From NCBI GenBank assembly GCA_900553125.1, contig USCB01000022.1, forward strand, positions 1 through 28,202: DNA of 28,202 bases, read 5' to 3'. The stretch is from an uncultured Clostridium sp. Its GTDB lineage: Bacteria; Bacillota; Clostridia; TANB77; CAG-508. The notes beneath the pieces are model-generated. The model was not told the origin of the DNA. It saw only the letters and a program-made list of their open reading frames with translations, and made no database searches. The translations under genes and the position numbers were made by a program. Positions 13,980 to 22,125 of this stretch are shown here, one piece after another; position 1 is the first letter of the stretch, and each line of letters starts with the position of its first letter.

Positions 13980-13999
13980 CAATGTTTTACCTCCTACAT

Positions 14000-16000
14000 T
14001 TAAGCTAAAAGTGCTTTTTCTTTTATCATTTCACAAATTAAATCTGCCGCTTTTTCTACACCTAAACTATCACTATTTATACAAATATCATAATTTTCGG
14101 GATTATTCCAATCTTTTTCTGTATAATATTTATAATGATTTGCTCTTAATTTATTTATTCTATTTATTTCTTTTTCAGCTTTATTTTTATCTAATCCATA
14201 AATATTAGTTGTTCTTTTTATTTTATTTTCCATATTGCTGTAAACAAATACTTTAAATACATTTTTGTTTTCTTTTAATATAAAGTCTGCACATCTACCA
14301 ACTATTACACAAGAATTTTCACTTGCCACTTTTTTAATTAATTCAGATTCTTTTATAAATAATTCATCTGAATTACTTAGTCCTGAATAATAACCATTAT
14401 TTAATGTTTCTAAAGCTCCTCTTTTTTGTTCATTGCTTTCGATATACTCAGTAGAAAGCCCTGTTTCTTTTGCTAATTTTGCAATAAATTCTTTGTCATA
14501 TAATTGAACTCCAAGTTTTTTTGCAACTAATTTTCCAATATATCTTCCTCCTGAGCCATATTCTCTTGAAAGTGTTATTATAACTTGATTTTGTAAATTA
14601 GCAGCAACTTTTATTTCTTCTTTTTCTGCCCCAGTTTCTACACCATTTGATTTTAGATGCTTTACTTCTCTAATTAATAAAATTGCAGCTAATATAAATG
14701 CTATTCCATCTGCAACAGGTCCTGCATATAAAACGCCCATTAAACCAAATATATGACTTAAAATTATCATAGATGGTATTAATATAACAATTTGTCTTGA
14801 AAGTGATAATATTGCACTTTTTGTGCTCTTTCCAATTGCTTGGAAGAATATTCCTGATGGTATTTGTACACCATTAAATATACATAAAAATAAATATGTT
14901 CTAAACGCTAAACACGCAAATTCCATATAATTTTCGTCTCCACTACCAAATATTGCTATTAATTTATCTGGTATTGTTTGGAATAATATGAATGCTATTG
15001 TACTTATTACTAAACTTGAACCTAACACTATTTTTAGAGCTTGTTTTACTCTATCATATTTTTTAGCTCCATAATTATATCCAAATATTGGTTGACTTCC
15101 TGCTGCGATACCTATTATTATACTATTTAGTATTTGGCTTATTTTCATAACTATTCCAAGTACTGTAATTGGTATTTCAGCACCATATTTACTCTCTGCT
15201 CCTGCTTTTCCAAGTAGGTTGTTTTCTGCTGTCATAACACATACTATACTCATTTGTGTTATAAAACTGCTTATTCCTAATGCAGATACTTTCTTACATA
15301 CATTTGGTCTTAATTTTATACTATCTTTATCTAATTCTATAGATTTAAATCTTTTAATATATGCTACATTTAATACAAATGTTAAAATTTGACTTATAAC
15401 TGTTGCAATTGCTGCACCTGCAACTCCTTTATGAAATACAAATATAAATATTGGGTCTAATATTGTATTTAAAATTGCTCCTGCAAGCATTGATGTCATT
15501 GAGTATTTTGGACTTCCATCTGCTCTAATTATCGAGTTTAATGTTGTTCCTATCATTGAAAATGGGAATCCTATTGCTATTATTCTTCCATATGTCATTG
15601 CATAATCTTTTAAATTATCTGTACATCCAAATATCTTTAAAAATACTGGTAAAAATATTAATGTTACTGCACAAAATATTACTGATGTAATTACACATAA
15701 TGCAATTCCATTTCCTATACCGATTTTTGCTTCATCCTTTTTCTTTTCACCTAGTTTTAAGCTTAAATAGGCTGATGCTCCATCTCCAAACATTAGTGAA
15801 AATGCTAATCCTATCATTACTAATGGAAATACAACATTTGTTGCTCCATTTCCTAAATATCCTACTCCTTGACCTATGAATATTTGGTCTACTATGTTGT
15901 ATAGCGAATTTACAAGTAGAGATATTATGCATGGAATAGAAAATTTTTTGATTAGTTTACTTATTTTTTCTTTTCCTAATATGTTTTCTTCTTGTTCCAT
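14000..16000 (-). CDS. MATE-family transporter fused to a cytidylate-kinase-like domain
   Basis: A 666-residue fusion. Residues about 10-445 are a MATE (multi-antimicrobial extrusion) transporter with about 12 membrane segments; family marks include LVNSLYNIVDQIFIGQGVG near the start, SIIRADGSPKYSM, and AAGSQPIFGYNYGAKKYDRV opening the second half. These are Na+ or H+ antiporters exporting cationic compounds. After a charged linker (about 446-471), residues 472-666 match the cytidylate-kinase-like family (PF13189 type): ITLSREYGSGGRYIGKLVAK with the phosphate-binding loop, YDKEFI, SCVIVGRCADFIL, and FVYSNMENKIKR. No stop or frameshift interrupts the junction. The kinase domain would face the cytoplasm. 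AAAAGGAGAG precedes the ATG. Confidence 0.88.
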   Translation of the reverse strand: MEQEENILGKEKISKLIKKFSIPCIISLLVNSLYNIVDQIFIGQGVGYLGNGATNVVFPLVMIGLAFSLMFGDGASAYLSLKLGEKKKDEAKIGIGNGIALCVITSVIFCAVTLIFLPVFLKIFGCTDNLKDYAMTYGRIIAIGFPFSMIGTTLNSIIRADGSPKYSMTSMLAGAILNTILDPIFIFVFHKGVAGAAIATVISQILTFVLNVAYIKRFKSIELDKDSIKLRPNVCKKVSALGISSFITQMSIVCVMTAENNLLGKAGAESKYGAEIPITVLGIVMKISQILNSIIIGIAAGSQPIFGYNYGAKKYDRVKQALKIVLGSSLVISTIAFILFQTIPDKLIAIFGSGDENYMEFACLAFRTYLFLCIFNGVQIPSGIFFQAIGKSTKSAILSLSRQIVILIPSMIILSHIFGLMGVLYAGPVADGIAFILAAILLIREVKHLKSNGVETGAEKEEIKVAANLQNQVIITLSREYGSGGRYIGKLVAKKLGVQLYDKEFIAKLAKETGLSTEYIESNEQKRGALETLNNGYYSGLSNSDELFIKESELIKKVASENSCVIVGRCADFILKENKNVFKVFVYSNMENKIKRTTNIYGLDKNKAEKEINRINKLRANHYKYYTEKDWNNPENYDICINSDSLGVEKAADLICEMIKEKALLA

Positions 16001-16049
16001 TTTTTCTCTCCTTTTCTCTTTATTTTTTTGCTGTAATAGTACGTGTTCT

Positions 16050-16064
16050 AGGTTAAGTGAACCT
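16050..16064. promoter_or_regulatory. Operator-like dyad near the MATE-fusion start point
   Basis: An AGGTT-5-AACCT inverted repeat begins 5 bp downstream of the -10 box of the MATE-fusion promoter, at or just after the expected start point. It suits a repressor; none is encoded nearby. Confidence 0.4.
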
Positions 16065-16068
16065 TAAT

Positions 16069-16097
16069 ATTATACTTTTTTTGAACAGATTTGTCAA
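16069..16097 (-). promoter_or_regulatory. Consensus sigma-A promoter of the MATE-fusion gene
   Basis: A perfect TTGACA (16092-16097), a 17-bp spacer and a perfect TATAAT (16069-16074) on the minus strand. Confidence 0.75.
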
Positions 16098-16130
16098 ATA
16101 GATTTTCGTATTTTTTCAATAAAAATTCTA

Positions 16131-16174
16131 TAAAAAAAGATATAATTACACATATTTTTGTGCAATTATATCTT
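16131..16174 (-). terminator. Intrinsic terminator of the coiled-coil gene
   Basis: A 16-bp stem with one mismatch (16137-16152 with 16159-16174) and a 6-nt loop, followed on the minus strand by seven T residues. It starts 6 bp after the stop codon. Confidence 0.8.
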
Positions 16175-16180
16175 ATTTTT

Positions 16181-16531
16181 TTAATCTGCCATTTCCAATT
16201 TCATAAGTCTTCTATCATGCCAATCTAATGTATTTTCGATTCCTTTTATACGTAAGTACGTTTCTTCAAATTTGTCTTTATTCACTTCACCTAAATCAAA
16301 TAAAGCCATTATTTTGTCTGTAAGTTCATGTTCCATTTTAGCCGTATTTTCTCTTAAACGAACCAACTCTTTTGAATGTTCATCAATTTTATCAGTAAGC
16401 TCACATTTCATTTTGTTCATATCTTCTCTTAAATTAACCAATTCTTTTGAATGTTCATCCAATACGTTATTTATGTTTTTCACATTTTTAGACATTTCGA
16501 TTAAAAGACTATCTCTTTGTTCCTCAGTCAT
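16181..16531 (-). CDS. Small coiled-coil protein with a tandem 25-residue repeat
   Basis: A 116-residue, highly charged helical protein with no membrane segment or known domain. Residues 25-49 and 50-74 are two copies of one unit, D-E-H-S-K-E-L-V-x-L-R-E then K-M and ELTDKI, with heptad-like hydrophobic spacing, so a dimeric or trimeric coiled coil is likely. The C-terminus (KGIENTLDWHDRRLMKLE) is also helical. It resembles small hydrolase-like or phage-associated coiled-coil proteins only in composition, so no function is assigned. GAAAGGAGG precedes the ATG. It has its own terminator. Confidence 0.75.
   Translation of the reverse strand: MTEEQRDSLLIEMSKNVKNINNVLDEHSKELVNLREDMNKMKCELTDKIDEHSKELVRLRENTAKMEHELTDKIMALFDLGEVNKDKFEETYLRIKGIENTLDWHDRRLMKLEMAD
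16310..16459 (-). repeat. Tandem 75-bp duplication inside the coiled-coil gene
   Basis: Two 75-bp units (16385-16459 and 16310-16384) encode the two 25-residue repeats. The DNA itself is still similar, especially the stretch coding EHSKELV-LRE, which indicates an in-frame duplication rather than convergence. Confidence 0.8.
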
Positions 16532-16630
16532 AGTTATCTCCTCCTTTCATATTTAATTTTTCAAATTTACATTTATAAAAAATTCATAGAGATGATAAAA
16601 ATAATTTCTGAAACAAAATTTTCTCAAATA

Positions 16631-16773
16631 AATTAATTGAATAAAGAAAATTTGAAATTTACAATTCACATTATATGTCGAAATTTGTTATTTTGTCAAG
16701 TATTTTTCATCGCAATTTTCGACATTTTTCGTCAAGTAAATTTCAAACTCAAAATGATTTTATTCAATTAATT
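16631..16773. repeat. Interrupted inverted repeat, about 143 bp end to end
   Basis: Left segments 16631-16645 (AATTAATTGAATAAA) and 16651-16662 (TTTGAAATTTAC) recur inverted and exact at 16759-16773 and 16736-16747. About 73 bp lie between the arms. That centre has its own GTCGAAA/TTTCGAC pairing and a repeated GTCAAGTA. The right arm covers the last codons of the nuclease gene. It may be a small non-coding element or a large 3' hairpin. Confidence 0.6.
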
Positions 16774-17494
16774 CACTACTGCCTGTTAAATAATTTATTT
16801 TTATATTTGGCTGTACATTATATGCGTATATATTAAATTTAACCTTTTCTCCCCTATCTTCGACAGATTTTGCTTCCATCTGTACCCCATTTGCTACCAA
16901 ATTATTTTCTTCGAAAATTGGAGTTACCCTATAAAGTACATGTCCATTAGTCGTTTTTACATAATCTGCGACTTGATTTTCAAAAGCCAACATTCCTTCT
17001 ACATTTAGATACCTTGTTCCTGTTATCAGATTTTGTTTATTTGCATTTTCAGCAGTAAGTTGATATCCGATTAAATGACATCTATTATATAAATATTTTC
17101 CCTCTACACAGTCATACTTTACAGCGTGCCAACCAGTAGGTTTTACCTTGCTTATATCTCCTCTGGCTTCTGTCGGCATGGTATCTTTTGAAACATTCGC
17201 ATATGCTACTCCACATCTTCCTAAACTATCTAGCTCACTATATTTTTCGAAACTTTTTGTGTTAAAATCTTCTTCTGGAAATTCTGGTTCATTGTTATTT
17301 ATAATTATATACGGATTTTTTCCATCAAATTCTGGTAAATCATTTAGATTAAATGATGAAACCTGTGTATTTGTATTTTTTTCTTCTACATTTATCCCAT
17401 ATTTATTTTCGTAATAACCCATTGCTAATATAATTATCAATGTAATTATAGAGATTACTAAATTATATTTACTTTTGTATCTTTTCTTGCTCAT
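16760..17494 (-). CDS. Secreted DNA/RNA non-specific endonuclease
   Basis: A 244-residue protein with an N-terminal hydrophobic segment (about 11-28), so exported or membrane-anchored. The nuclease domain (about 85-235) has YLYNRCHLIGYQLTAENANK, where H140 corresponds to the catalytic His of the D/N-R-G/C-H motif of the EndA-like NS_2 family, followed by NLITGTRYLNVEGML with the metal-binding Asn. Related enzymes degrade extracellular DNA or act in DNA uptake. GAAGAGG precedes the ATG. The 3' end lies in an inverted repeat (16631-16773). Confidence 0.9.
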   Translation of the reverse strand: MSKKRYKSKYNLVISIITLIIILAMGYYENKYGINVEEKNTNTQVSSFNLNDLPEFDGKNPYIIINNNEPEFPEEDFNTKSFEKYSELDSLGRCGVAYANVSKDTMPTEARGDISKVKPTGWHAVKYDCVEGKYLYNRCHLIGYQLTAENANKQNLITGTRYLNVEGMLAFENQVADYVKTTNGHVLYRVTPIFEENNLVANGVQMEAKSVEDRGEKVKFNIYAYNVQPNIKINYLTGSSELIE

Positions 17495-17523
17495 TTTTTG
17501 TACCTCTTCAAAAATTTAATGTG

Positions 17524-17552
17524 ATTATATCATTTGATATTTTATATGTAAA
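17524..17552 (-). promoter_or_regulatory. Promoter of the nuclease gene
   Basis: TTTACA (17547-17552), a 17-bp spacer and a perfect TATAAT (17524-17529) on the minus strand. Confidence 0.6.
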
Positions 17553-17562
17553 CATTTTTTTC

Positions 17563-17591
17563 TTGATTTTTTGTCTAAAATATTTTATAAT
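17563..17591 (+). promoter_or_regulatory. Promoter of the 17634-18155 gene
   Basis: TTGATT (17563-17568), a 17-bp spacer and a perfect TATAAT (17586-17591), divergent from the nuclease promoter with only 10 bp between the two -35 boxes. Confidence 0.6.
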
Positions 17592-17633
17592 TTGTTTGTA
17601 TTCTCAATTCCTTGTATAGAAAGGATATATAAA

Positions 17634-18155
17634 ATGAAATTATCAGATTTTTTAGAAAAAAATTTAATTAATTCTACTAAAGCAAATGATTTGGTTTCTG
17701 GATTTATTAAAGAACTTCAAAATCATTTGGAAAAAAACAATTTAAATATTGGAAACGGCTCAAAATTTGTTGTTTCAGATATTAATGATGACATCGTTTC
17801 TTTAATTGATATATCTAATGGAAACGAAATAAAAACTTCAAATTTTACAAAAGATGATTTAAATAACATAGACCTAGGGGCGAATATTATTTTTGAAAAT
17901 AATAAATTTGTTATAACAGATGAAAAATTTGAAATAACTAATTTAGATGCTAAAGCTAAACTTGATGATTTGTATTTTAATCTTGAAGATGAAGAGGGTT
18001 CTTTGTTTTCTGTAAAAAAAATAGATGATGATAAAATATATCTAACTAATACTCAAGAAGGTGGTTATTTTAGCATCTCTAAAGAAAAATATCCTGAATT
18101 TAAAGTTGGGGATATTTTAAGAAAAGAAAACGGAAAATATAATTTAGAACAATAA
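17634..18155 (+). CDS. Protein of unknown function (acidic, soluble)
   Basis: A 173-residue protein if it starts at the ATG at 17634, chosen because AGAAAGGA lies just upstream and the promoter is at 17563-17591; longer versions would start before the promoter ends. It is acidic with many Asp, Asn and Lys. An N-terminal helical part (1-40) is followed by what look like three beta-rich units, each opening with a strand such as FVVSDINDDIVSLID, IIFENNKFVITDE and LFSVKKIDDDKIYLTN. The end, FKVGDILRKENGKYNL, resembles the DUF3006 or S1-like pattern of small beta barrels, but I would not assign it. No signal peptide. Confidence 0.75.
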   Translation: MKLSDFLEKNLINSTKANDLVSGFIKELQNHLEKNNLNIGNGSKFVVSDINDDIVSLIDISNGNEIKTSNFTKDDLNNIDLGANIIFENNKFVITDEKFEITNLDAKAKLDDLYFNLEDEEGSLFSVKKIDDDKIYLTNTQEGGYFSISKEKYPEFKVGDILRKENGKYNLEQ

Positions 18156-18199
18156 AATAGAACAGGTTAATTTTTTTGATTAACCTGTTCTATTTTATT
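18151..18199. terminator. Bidirectional terminator between convergent genes
   Basis: A perfect 20-bp stem (18151-18170 with 18180-18199) with a 9-nt T-rich loop. Its arms contain the stop codons of the genes on both sides. Confidence 0.85.
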
Positions 18200-18518
18200 A
18201 AAATTCTTGTATATTATTTTCAATATTTTCTTCTTCTACTACACTTTCTTCTTGACTTGGCATAGAGATTTCTGCATCAAAAGAAAATACTTTTCTTTCT
18301 GTTCTTGCTTTTTCTTCAAATTTCTTTTCAAATTCAGCTTTTGTAGAATTCAAAGATTCTTGCATAGCATAAAACATTTTTTCAACATCTTCTTTTGTAA
18401 AGTCATATGCGTTACTTCTTGCCATTGGTTCTAATATTTGAATGTCATGCATTACATTATTTACCCTTTTTCCCGCAAATTCCATGAATTTTTTTCTTTT
18501 TTCTTCATTTACTTCCAT
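18198..18518 (-). CDS. Protein of unknown function, helical with acidic tail
   Basis: A 106-residue protein starting at the ATG at 18516-18518, 8 nt after AGGGAG; a TTG six codons further upstream is less likely. Residues 1-75 are predicted helices (KRKKFMEFAGKRVNNVMHDI and a long KAEFEKKFEEKARTE helix). The last 30 residues are Glu-rich and probably disordered. No family is recognised. A perfect 18-bp palindrome (18542-18559) lies 23 bp upstream. Confidence 0.7.
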   Translation of the reverse strand: MEVNEEKRKKFMEFAGKRVNNVMHDIQILEPMARSNAYDFTKEDVEKMFYAMQESLNSTKAEFEKKFEEKARTERKVFSFDAEISMPSQEESVVEEENIENNIQEF

Positions 18519-18541
18519 TTTTGTTACTCCCTTCAATTATT

Positions 18542-18559
18542 AAAATGTAATTACATTTT
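18542..18559. promoter_or_regulatory. Perfect 18-bp palindrome, possible operator
   Basis: AAAATGTAATTACATTTT is fully self-complementary and lies between a TATAAA-like -10 (minus strand, 18563-18568) and the start of the 18198-18518 gene, where a repressor would act. No matching regulator is identifiable. Confidence 0.4.
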
Positions 18560-18676
18560 TATTTTATATCACAAAAGATTGGAAAAATCAAACATATTTT
18601 ACTATTATTCATTATTACCTCCAAAATATTAAGTTTTCAACCTTGAAATGTAACTCCATTCCATATTCTCGTATTA

Positions 18677-19264
18677 TTAATTTTTTTCTGAAATTATTTT
18701 CAGCTTTCCATTACATTTTCCGCATCTATAATCTCTAACAAAATTTTTCTTTAGTCTTTGTCTATAAAAAATAATGCCACAATTTTTGCACCTTATTTTA
18801 TAATTACACTTTATATCCTCGCTATCAAAATCTAAATTACTTTCTTTATAATCTTGCTCTCTATTTCCTAATCTTTGTATTTGGTATCCTAGCCTTTCAT
18901 TAATAAAATTAGCGTAATATTTAAATTCCTTGCCATGATTATTACAATAAGGCAAACAATGTATTAATTCATGCATTATGGTATTCTTTATTATATCATC
19001 ATTCAAATCTAAAACCCATTTACTTATCTCTATATCGTGTTTTAAAAAAGCATCATATACTTTAATTCTTCTATGATTTCTATATTCTATATGATAACAT
19101 GTAATTACAGGCTTAGACTGCTTACAGCAACCATATCTTTTGGCTTTCCTCTTAGCTAAGTTGATATTAATCTCCCCTATTTTTTTATTGCATATAATAT
19201 CAATTCCAATAGATTTTAGCTCATTTAAACATTCATTATATAATTGTATCAATTTTTCATCCAT
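18677..19264 (-). CDS. SprT-like zinc metalloprotease-domain protein
   Basis: A 195-residue protein with the SprT-like layout: the zinc motif H98-E99-L-I-H102 (IMHELIHCLP), a third His in CNNHGKEF (H110), and a C-terminal zinc ribbon with C159-x2-C162 and C181-x2-C184. The SprT family includes the DNA-protein crosslink protease Spartan; bacterial members are little studied. It starts inside the end of the patatin-like gene (8-bp overlap), indicating translational coupling. N-terminal residues 1-30 are helical. It is cytoplasmic. Confidence 0.85.
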   Translation of the reverse strand: MDEKLIQLYNECLNELKSIGIDIICNKKIGEININLAKRKAKRYGCCKQSKPVITCYHIEYRNHRRIKVYDAFLKHDIEISKWVLDLNDDIIKNTIMHELIHCLPYCNNHGKEFKYYANFINERLGYQIQRLGNREQDYKESNLDFDSEDIKCNYKIRCKNCGIIFYRQRLKKNFVRDYRCGKCNGKLKIISEKN

Positions 19265-20132
19265 TTCGTACTGCCTCTGTTAATATTTTTTCTTTGTGTT
19301 TCATAACTTCATTATATCCGTTTTCTACTGTTTTTTCTATTTCATCCATAGACAACAAACTTGCATCTGGATTATAAATTTCAATTGCAATATCTGCTAA
19401 TTTTTTTGCTTTTTCGACACCTGAATGTGAAAATATATCAAGAGCTCTAACTAATACTCCTTCTAAGCTTTTGCTTGGAGTATATTTATTTAAATCGAAA
19501 CATATTGCAATTGTTTTTTGAGCTCCCATATCTTTTAAAACCTGCACAGGTAAATTGTCTACTGTTCCTCCATCTAGGAAATTATATTTTTCATAATTTG
19601 ATGTTGTAAATATCGCTGGAAATGCCATACTTGAGCGTACTGCCTTTCCAACACTTATATTTGTTATGTAATTTATATTTTCGTCTTTATTTTTTATTTC
19701 ATCTGATACAAATAAACATTCTTTCATGGATATTGTATCAACTGTTGCAATTGCAAGTTTTTTATTTGTGAAATCTTTAAACATGTATTTTCCTTTTTCT
19801 TTTGCTGCAATATTTATAAAGTTTTCTACAAGCTCTCCATCTATTATTCCCTCCACTCTTGTTTCTTTATGCAAAAGAAAATTTATTGCCATTTTAAATA
19901 GTACTTTTTTTCTTATTTTTAGAATCTTCTTATATTTTTCTTTACATATTTTTTGTATTTCATTTGGAGTATATCCAATAGCATAAAGTGCTGCTATTGC
20001 ACTTCCTGTACTTGTTCCAGATAGATATTTTATATTTACACCTAGTTCTTCTAGTGCTTTTAAAGCTCCTATGTGAGCAAATCCTTGCAATCCTCCTCCT
20101 GCAAGTGATACTCCGAATTTTATTTCTTTCAT
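19257..20132 (-). CDS. Patatin-like phospholipase (RssA family)
   Basis: A 291-residue lipid acyl hydrolase. The oxyanion hole is GGGLQGFAHIG (12-22), the nucleophile elbow is G39-T-S41-T-G43, and the catalytic Asp is D187 in FLDGGTVDNLPV. The Ser-Asp dyad is complete. There is no signal peptide, so it likely acts on membrane lipids from the cytoplasm. AAAGGAG precedes the ATG. Its 3' end overlaps the SprT-like gene. A weak hairpin (20160-20189) separates it from the metal ATPase operon upstream. Confidence 0.92.
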   Translation of the reverse strand: MKEIKFGVSLAGGGLQGFAHIGALKALEELGVNIKYLSGTSTGSAIAALYAIGYTPNEIQKICKEKYKKILKIRKKVLFKMAINFLLHKETRVEGIIDGELVENFINIAAKEKGKYMFKDFTNKKLAIATVDTISMKECLFVSDEIKNKDENINYITNISVGKAVRSSMAFPAIFTTSNYEKYNFLDGGTVDNLPVQVLKDMGAQKTIAICFDLNKYTPSKSLEGVLVRALDIFSHSGVEKAKKLADIAIEIYNPDASLLSMDEIEKTVENGYNEVMKHKEKILTEAVRNG

Positions 20133-20159
20133 GTTGTGGTCTCCTTTGTTAAATAAATT

Positions 20160-20189
20160 GAGGTTTCTAACTATTACGTTAAAAACCTC
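20160..20189 (-). terminator. Weak hairpin after the metal ATPase gene
   Basis: A 7-bp GAGGTTT/AAACCTC stem (20160-20166 with 20183-20189) with a 16-nt loop, followed on the minus strand by an AT-rich, T-containing tract. It is a possible leaky terminator for the ATPase transcript; a TATAAT-like box also lies nearby, for the patatin gene. Confidence 0.35.
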
Positions 20190-20218
20190 GTTATTATATC
20201 ATATATATTTTTTTTGGT

Positions 20219-22063
20219 CTATATTTTTTTCATCTTAAGCATCCTAAGAGCATTGACTATAGCAATTATAGAAACACCTACATCTGCAAAAACAGCTTCC
20301 CACATAGTTGAAAGACCAATTGCAGTAAGAACTAAAACCAAAACTTTTATAAAAATTGCAAAGACAATATTTTCTTTTACAATCTTCATTGTTTTCCTAG
20401 ATAAGCCTATGCTATCAGCTATTTTAGAAGGTTCATCTGTCATAATAACAACATCAGCTGCTTCAATTGCAGCATCAGAACCTAGTGCTCCCATTGCAAT
20501 TCCAATATCAGACATTGCAAGAACTGGGCTATCATTTATTCCATCTCCTACAAATACAAGTTTTCCTTTCTCTGTTTTTTCTCTCATTAAGCTTTCTACT
20601 TTTTCTACCTTTCCATCTGGCAATAATTCTGTATAAACCTCATCAAGTCCAAGTTTTTCTCCAACATCTTCTCCAACTGTTTTCTTGTCACCTGTAAGCA
20701 TTACTGTTTTCTTTACACCTAAATTTCTCAAATTCTTCATTAATCCAAATGCATCTTCTTTTATTTCATCTGAAATTATAATCAAACCTTTATATTCGTT
20801 GTTTATTGCAATATATAAAATGGTTCCAACATCTTCACTTTTTGTATATTGAATTTTATTTTCTTCCATCAATTTTTCGTTACCAATTAATACATTTTTA
20901 TCATCTATTGTAACACTTATTCCATGACCAGAAATTTCTTTGATATCTTTGATTCTATTGGTGTCTATTTCTTTTTTATATACATTTTTTATAGATTTCG
21001 CAATTGGATGATTAGAATAATTTTCTGCATATGCTGCAATTTCAAGTAATTCATCTTTACTTATATTATTTGTTTCAATTTTTTGAACTTCAAACACACC
21101 TTTAGTTAAAGTTCCTGTTTTATCAAATACTGCTATTTCTGTTGATGCTAAAACCTCTAAATAGTTACTTCCTTTTATTAAAATTCCCATTTTAGATGCC
21201 CCGCCAATTCCTCCAAAAAAGCTTAAAGGTATTGATATAACTAATGCACATGGACATGATACAACTAAAAATGATAATGCTCTATAAATCCATTCAGTAA
21301 ATGATGTTCCTTTAAATATAAATGGTGGCACAATTGCAAGTATTACAGCTATAATTACAACTGTTGGTGTATAGTATTTTGCAAATTTGGTAATAAAATT
21401 CTCTGATTTTGATTTTTTACTACTTGCATTTTCAACTAAATCTAAAATTTTACTTACAGTTGACTCTCCATATTCTTTTGATACTTTTACTAAAATCTTT
21501 CCACTTTCATTTATAGAACCACTTAATACTTCGTCATTTTCTTTTGCCTCTACTGGAACGGATTCCCCAGTTAAAGCTTTAGTATCAAGCATTGTTTTTC
21601 CTTCTATAATTGTTCCATCTAGTGGTATTTTTTCACCAGGTTTTACAACTATTATTTCTCCAATTTTTACTTCATCTGGGTCTACTTTTTCTTCTTTTCC
21701 ATCTCTTAAAACATTTGCATAATCTGGTCTTATATCCATTAAACTTGAGATTGATTTTCTTGATTTATCAACTGCATAACTCTGGAATAATTCTCCAATT
21801 TGATAAAATAACATTACAGCAACTGCCTCCGGAAATTCTCCTACTCCGAATGCTCCAAGTGTTGCAACAGACATTAGAAAGTTTTCATCAAATACTTTTC
21901 CTCTAAAAATGTTTCTTATGGCTTTTTTTAAAATACTAAATCCTACTATTAAATAACTTATTATAAATAATGCATCTTTTATCCATATATTACCAAGGTT
22001 TCCTGCAATTGCTATTATATATATAACTAATGCTACTATTATTTTTATTGCTCTTTTTTTCAT
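20219..22063 (-). CDS. P1B-type heavy-metal efflux ATPase (Zn/Cd/Pb group)
   Basis: A 614-residue pump with all catalytic marks: TGES (165-168), the metal-site C270-P-C272 in the membrane, the phosphorylated D314 in DKTGTLT, a GHGI nucleotide-domain motif and GDGINDSP. In the last membrane region K573 and the D594-V-G triad match the P1B-2 signature for Zn2+, Cd2+ and Pb2+ (ZntA/CadA type) rather than copper. It is shorter than CadA because it lacks the N-terminal HMA domain, which is encoded by the separate gene upstream. It should export metal from the cytoplasm. It is the last gene of an ArsR-HMA-ATPase operon. Confidence 0.95.
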   Translation of the reverse strand: MKKRAIKIIVALVIYIIAIAGNLGNIWIKDALFIISYLIVGFSILKKAIRNIFRGKVFDENFLMSVATLGAFGVGEFPEAVAVMLFYQIGELFQSYAVDKSRKSISSLMDIRPDYANVLRDGKEEKVDPDEVKIGEIIVVKPGEKIPLDGTIIEGKTMLDTKALTGESVPVEAKENDEVLSGSINESGKILVKVSKEYGESTVSKILDLVENASSKKSKSENFITKFAKYYTPTVVIIAVILAIVPPFIFKGTSFTEWIYRALSFLVVSCPCALVISIPLSFFGGIGGASKMGILIKGSNYLEVLASTEIAVFDKTGTLTKGVFEVQKIETNNISKDELLEIAAYAENYSNHPIAKSIKNVYKKEIDTNRIKDIKEISGHGISVTIDDKNVLIGNEKLMEENKIQYTKSEDVGTILYIAINNEYKGLIIISDEIKEDAFGLMKNLRNLGVKKTVMLTGDKKTVGEDVGEKLGLDEVYTELLPDGKVEKVESLMREKTEKGKLVFVGDGINDSPVLAMSDIGIAMGALGSDAAIEAADVVIMTDEPSKIADSIGLSRKTMKIVKENIVFAIFIKVLVLVLTAIGLSTMWEAVFADVGVSIIAIVNALRMLKMKKI

Positions 22064-22088
22064 ATTTTTGCTTTCCCTTCTTTAATTT

Positions 22089-22118
22089 ACCCAAATCGAA
22101 AATATTTTCAATTTGGGT
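22089..22118. other. Hairpin between the HMA and ATPase genes
   Basis: Arms of 14 nt (22089-22102 and 22105-22118) pair with one mismatch, in the 62-bp gap between the HMA stop and the ATPase start. There is no T run after it on the coding strand, so mRNA processing or differential expression is more likely than termination. Confidence 0.5.
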
Positions 22119-22125
22119 TTGTTTT

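Noticed and set aside
13711..14208. 165-codon plus-strand frame across the methyltransferase and MATE-fusion genes
   Set aside because: It is a low-complexity Phe/Leu/Ser/Tyr translation typical of the reverse strand of AT-rich genes, crossing two supported genes.
20214..20636. 140-codon plus-strand frame at the end of the ATPase
   Set aside because: Antisense shadow of the P-type ATPase C-terminus, without a ribosome binding site.
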